From Lysobacteraceae bacterium (GTDB lineage Bacteria; Pseudomonadota; Gammaproteobacteria; Xanthomonadales; Xanthomonadaceae), in the NCBI GenBank assembly GCA_003449195.1, contig DMID01000143.1:4902-10776 (forward strand): DNA of 5,875 nt, in the 5' to 3' direction. The translations under genes were made by a program, and so were the position numbers. The notes under the pieces were generated by a model. That model saw only the letters and a list, made by a program, of their open reading frames with translations, searched no databases and was not told the origin of the DNA. This document shows, piece by piece, positions 5,255 to 5,875 of the stretch (positions are counted from its first letter, which is position 1; every line of letters starts with the position of its first letter).

Positions 5255-5284
5255 TTGACGTGAAATCGGACCGGCCGGTAGAAT
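5255..5284 (+). promoter_or_regulatory. rpmH promoter (sigma-70 type)
   Basis: A −35 TTGACG (5255–5260; 5 of 6 to TTGACA) and a −10 TAGAAT (5279–5284; 5 of 6 to TATAAT) are separated by 18 bp. Transcription would start near 5291, giving a leader of about 33 nt before the rpmH ATG. This is the strongest promoter match in the window, as expected for a ribosomal-protein gene. Confidence 0.8.
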
Positions 5285-5323
5285 CGCCGATTCTTTCAGT
5301 CTCACTTTCGACGAGGCCCCGTC

Positions 5324-5464
5324 ATGGCCACCAAGCGCACCTTCCAGCCCAGCAACCTCAAGCGCAAGCGCGACCACGGCTTCCGTGCCCGCATGAAGAC
5401 CGCCGATGGCCGCAAGGTCCTCGCCCGCCGTCGCGCCAAGGGCCGCAAGCATCTGAGCGCGTGA
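5324..5464 (+). CDS. rpmH: 50S ribosomal protein L34
   Basis: Small basic protein of the large ribosomal subunit. The 46 residues begin MATKRTFQPSNLKRKRDHGF and end GRKHLSA, covering the whole L34 family, whose usual length is 44–46. The pattern KRTFQPSNLKRKRxHGFRxRM, then R30, and RRRAKGRKxLSA is diagnostic. An ACGAGG ribosome site lies 7 nt before the ATG at 5324, and a sigma-70-like promoter lies about 40–70 nt upstream. The gene is divergent from dnaA, as in most bacteria, and is transcribed together with rnpA; its TGA overlaps a possible GTG start of rnpA. Confidence 0.99.
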   Translation: MATKRTFQPSNLKRKRDHGFRARMKTADGRKVLARRRAKGRKHLSA

Positions 5465-5505
5465 TTCGCGCGGCGCCGTCCGTGGCGCCCGTGATCCCGG
5501 CAGCA

Positions 5506-5875
5506 ATGAATACCGACCCGCGCATGCGATTCCCTCGCACTGCGCGGGTTCGCGTGTCTGCGCAATACGCACGCGCCTTCGAGCAGGGCAAGCGGCTTTC
5601 CGATCCGTTGTTCGGCCTGCATCACCGGGCCGATGCCGGCGTGCCCGCACGTCTGGGCATGGCTGTTTCGCGCAAGGTCGATACCCGCGCGGTGGTCCGC
5701 AACCGGATCAAGCGCGTGCTGCGCGAAACCTTGCGTCCGTTGCTGCCGGCCATGCCCGGCGGCGATTACGTGTTCGTTGCCCGTTCGGCCGCCGCCAAGG
5801 CCGCCGCACCGCAGCTGCGTGCCGCCATCCACGGCTTGCTGCGCCGTGCCGGTGCGTTGCCGCCCCCGTCCCCGG
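5506..5875 (+). CDS. rnpA: Ribonuclease P protein component, C-terminus cut by window edge
   Basis: Protein subunit of RNase P, which helps the catalytic RNA bind and cleave pre-tRNA 5' leaders. The 123 codons present include the substrate-binding start FPRTARVR, the central GMAVSRKVDTRAVVRNRIKRVLRE with the RNR family motif (RNRIKR at 65–70), and GGDYVFVARSAAA. The C-terminal tail (GALPPPSP) continues past the edge. The ATG at 5506 (MNTDPRMRFP) is preferred because homologues in this order tend to begin MN just before the FPR motif; no clear Shine-Dalgarno precedes it. A GTG at 5461 in the same frame overlaps the rpmH stop (GTGA) and would add 15 residues; an ATG at 5524 would remove 6. Either the 41-bp gap or the overlap keeps it in one operon with rpmH. 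Confidence 0.96.
   Translation, partial: MNTDPRMRFPRTARVRVSAQYARAFEQGKRLSDPLFGLHHRADAGVPARLGMAVSRKVDTRAVVRNRIKRVLRETLRPLLPAMPGGDYVFVARSAAAKAAAPQLRAAIHGLLRRAGALPPPSP

Larger units (their letters stand above)
5055..5323. other. Divergent dnaA–rpmH intergenic region with weak origin-like features
   Basis: This 269-bp gap contains the dnaA leader, the rpmH promoter and a cluster of degenerate DnaA-box-like sequences: 5194–5202 (CTGTTCACA, minus), 5205–5213 (TGGTCCACA, plus) and 5216–5224 (TTGCCCACA, plus), each 6–7 of 9 matches to TTATCCACA. In Pseudomonas the corresponding gap is a replication origin. Here the boxes are weaker and no AT-rich segment is present, so DnaA autoregulation of dnaA or rpmH seems at least as likely as origin function. 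Confidence 0.45.

Overview
The window is the replication-origin locus of a gammaproteobacterium in the Xanthomonadales (Xanthomonadaceae/Lysobacteraceae). The evidence is the order rnpA–rpmH–dnaA–dnaN–recF–gyrB, high-GC coding sequence, and protein sequences that read like Xanthomonas, Lysobacter or Luteimonas relatives (for example DnaA beginning MDAWPLCLERLEAE and RecF containing EALHVMAYGRSFRGRVRDG). I cannot settle the genus from sequence alone. No mobile element, CRISPR array, tRNA or foreign gene is visible.

Layout from left to right: the N-terminal 319 codons of gyrB (minus strand, cut by the window edge); a 131-bp gap with the likely gyrB extended −10 element and a GC-rich hairpin; recF (minus); an 82-bp gap with a perfect parS match and a terminator-like hairpin; dnaN (minus); a 294-bp AT-rich gap that is the best oriC candidate; dnaA (minus); a 269-bp divergent gap with the rpmH promoter and weak DnaA-box-like sequences; rpmH (plus); and the start of rnpA (plus, cut by the window edge).

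The genes serve chromosome replication and its coupling to growth. DnaA opens the origin, DnaN is the sliding clamp, RecF acts at gaps and stalled forks, and GyrB powers supercoiling. Diverging from them, rpmH supplies a ribosomal protein and rnpA the RNase P protein. The most striking non-coding signal is a trio of parS sites (the ParB centromere sequence) spread over 1.2 kb. Two lie inside recF codons and one in its leader, so this gene doubles as part of the chromosome's centromere.

The second notable signal is in the dnaA–dnaN gap: an exact 11-bp inverted repeat whose 14-nt loop holds a full match to the IHF consensus, next to a G-rich tract and an inverted pair of DnaA-box-like sequences. 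I see no undescribed gene system. The interest lies in how origin, centromere and regulatory signals are packed between and inside ordinary genes.
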